Positions 6,549 through 6,646 of a stretch of DNA of 6,646 bases are shown here, piece after piece (position 1 is the stretch's first letter; the number at the start of each line of letters is the position of its first letter). The position numbers and the translations under genes are program-made. Source of the stretch: CAZAMT01 sp964486145 (lineage in GTDB: Bacteria; Bacteroidota; Bacteroidia; Bacteroidales; JAAAOM01); contig CAZAMT010000233.1 in NCBI GenBank assembly GCA_964486145.1, positions 1 to 6,646 on the forward strand, read 5' to 3'. The notes under the pieces are model-generated. The model worked only from the letters and a program-made list of their open reading frames with translations, was not told the origin of the DNA and made no database searches.

Positions 6549-6646
6549 TTTTCTTCTTTTAATTAATTTTTTGAAGAATATTTTTTTTAATAACAAGCGG
6601 TACAATTCCTTTCATGTTTTTAGTTATTTACCATTTCCAATGTTTC
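6549..6646 (-). promoter_or_regulatory. AT-rich leader of the PhoD-like gene
   Basis: This is the upstream region of the minus-strand phosphatase. It is AT-rich with A tracts on the minus strand, and a purine-rich AAAAGAAGAAAA just before the start may serve as a weak ribosome binding site. I find no exact TAnnTTTG element in it; the nearest, TACCGCTTG, has one base too many. The promoter may therefore lie beyond the window edge. Confidence 0.35.

Noticed and set aside
6559..6615. An 18-codon upstream frame (MKGIVPLVIKKN...) ending 10 bases before the PhoD-like start
   Set aside because: It is short, in AT-rich leader DNA, and has no regulatory codon runs typical of attenuator peptides, so chance is the simpler explanation.
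1..6646. CRISPR array, tRNA/rRNA genes, insertion sequence or defence system
   Set aside because: I found no regularly spaced repeats, no tRNA-like cloverleaf and no transposase, nuclease or toxin motifs. All five main genes have ordinary family assignments.

Overview
The window is most likely a chromosomal segment from a member of the Bacteroidota. AT-rich spacers carry copies of the Bacteroidota -7 promoter element (TAnnTTTG), Shine-Dalgarno sequences are weak, and the proteins resemble those common in that phylum. These include a long acyloxyacyl hydrolase-type outer membrane barrel, a TilS with the HCNFRLRG block, and a secreted PhoD-type phosphatase with a Bacteroidota-style signal peptide. 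The genus cannot be determined from the sequence alone.

There are five complete protein genes. From left to right: an AT-rich leader (1-215) with short palindromes and a -7 element; a universal stress protein-like gene (+, about 219-1043); a PagL-like lipid A deacylase barrel (+, 1101-2207) with its own -7 element; a convergent major facilitator transporter (-, 2240-3415); a divergent promoter region (3416-3540); tilS (+, 3541-4869); a 176-base convergent spacer with an 11-bp inverted repeat (4870-5045); and a PhoD-like secreted metallophosphatase (-, 5046-6548) with an AT-rich leader at the right edge. I see no RNA genes, insertion sequences or CRISPR arrays.

The five genes do not form an operon. 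Strand changes, separate promoters and unrelated functions (stress response, lipid A remodelling, transport, tRNA modification, phosphate release) suggest independent transcription units in ordinary chromosomal context. For three genes the likely start lies downstream of the longest reading frame (1101 not 1071, 3541 not 3466, 6548 not 6605). I found no convincing new multi-gene system. The points worth a second look are modest: the non-acidic residue at the expected PagL triad position, the altered GD motif, extra N-terminal segment and raised GC of the PhoD-like gene, and the inverted repeat in the tilS/phoD spacer.
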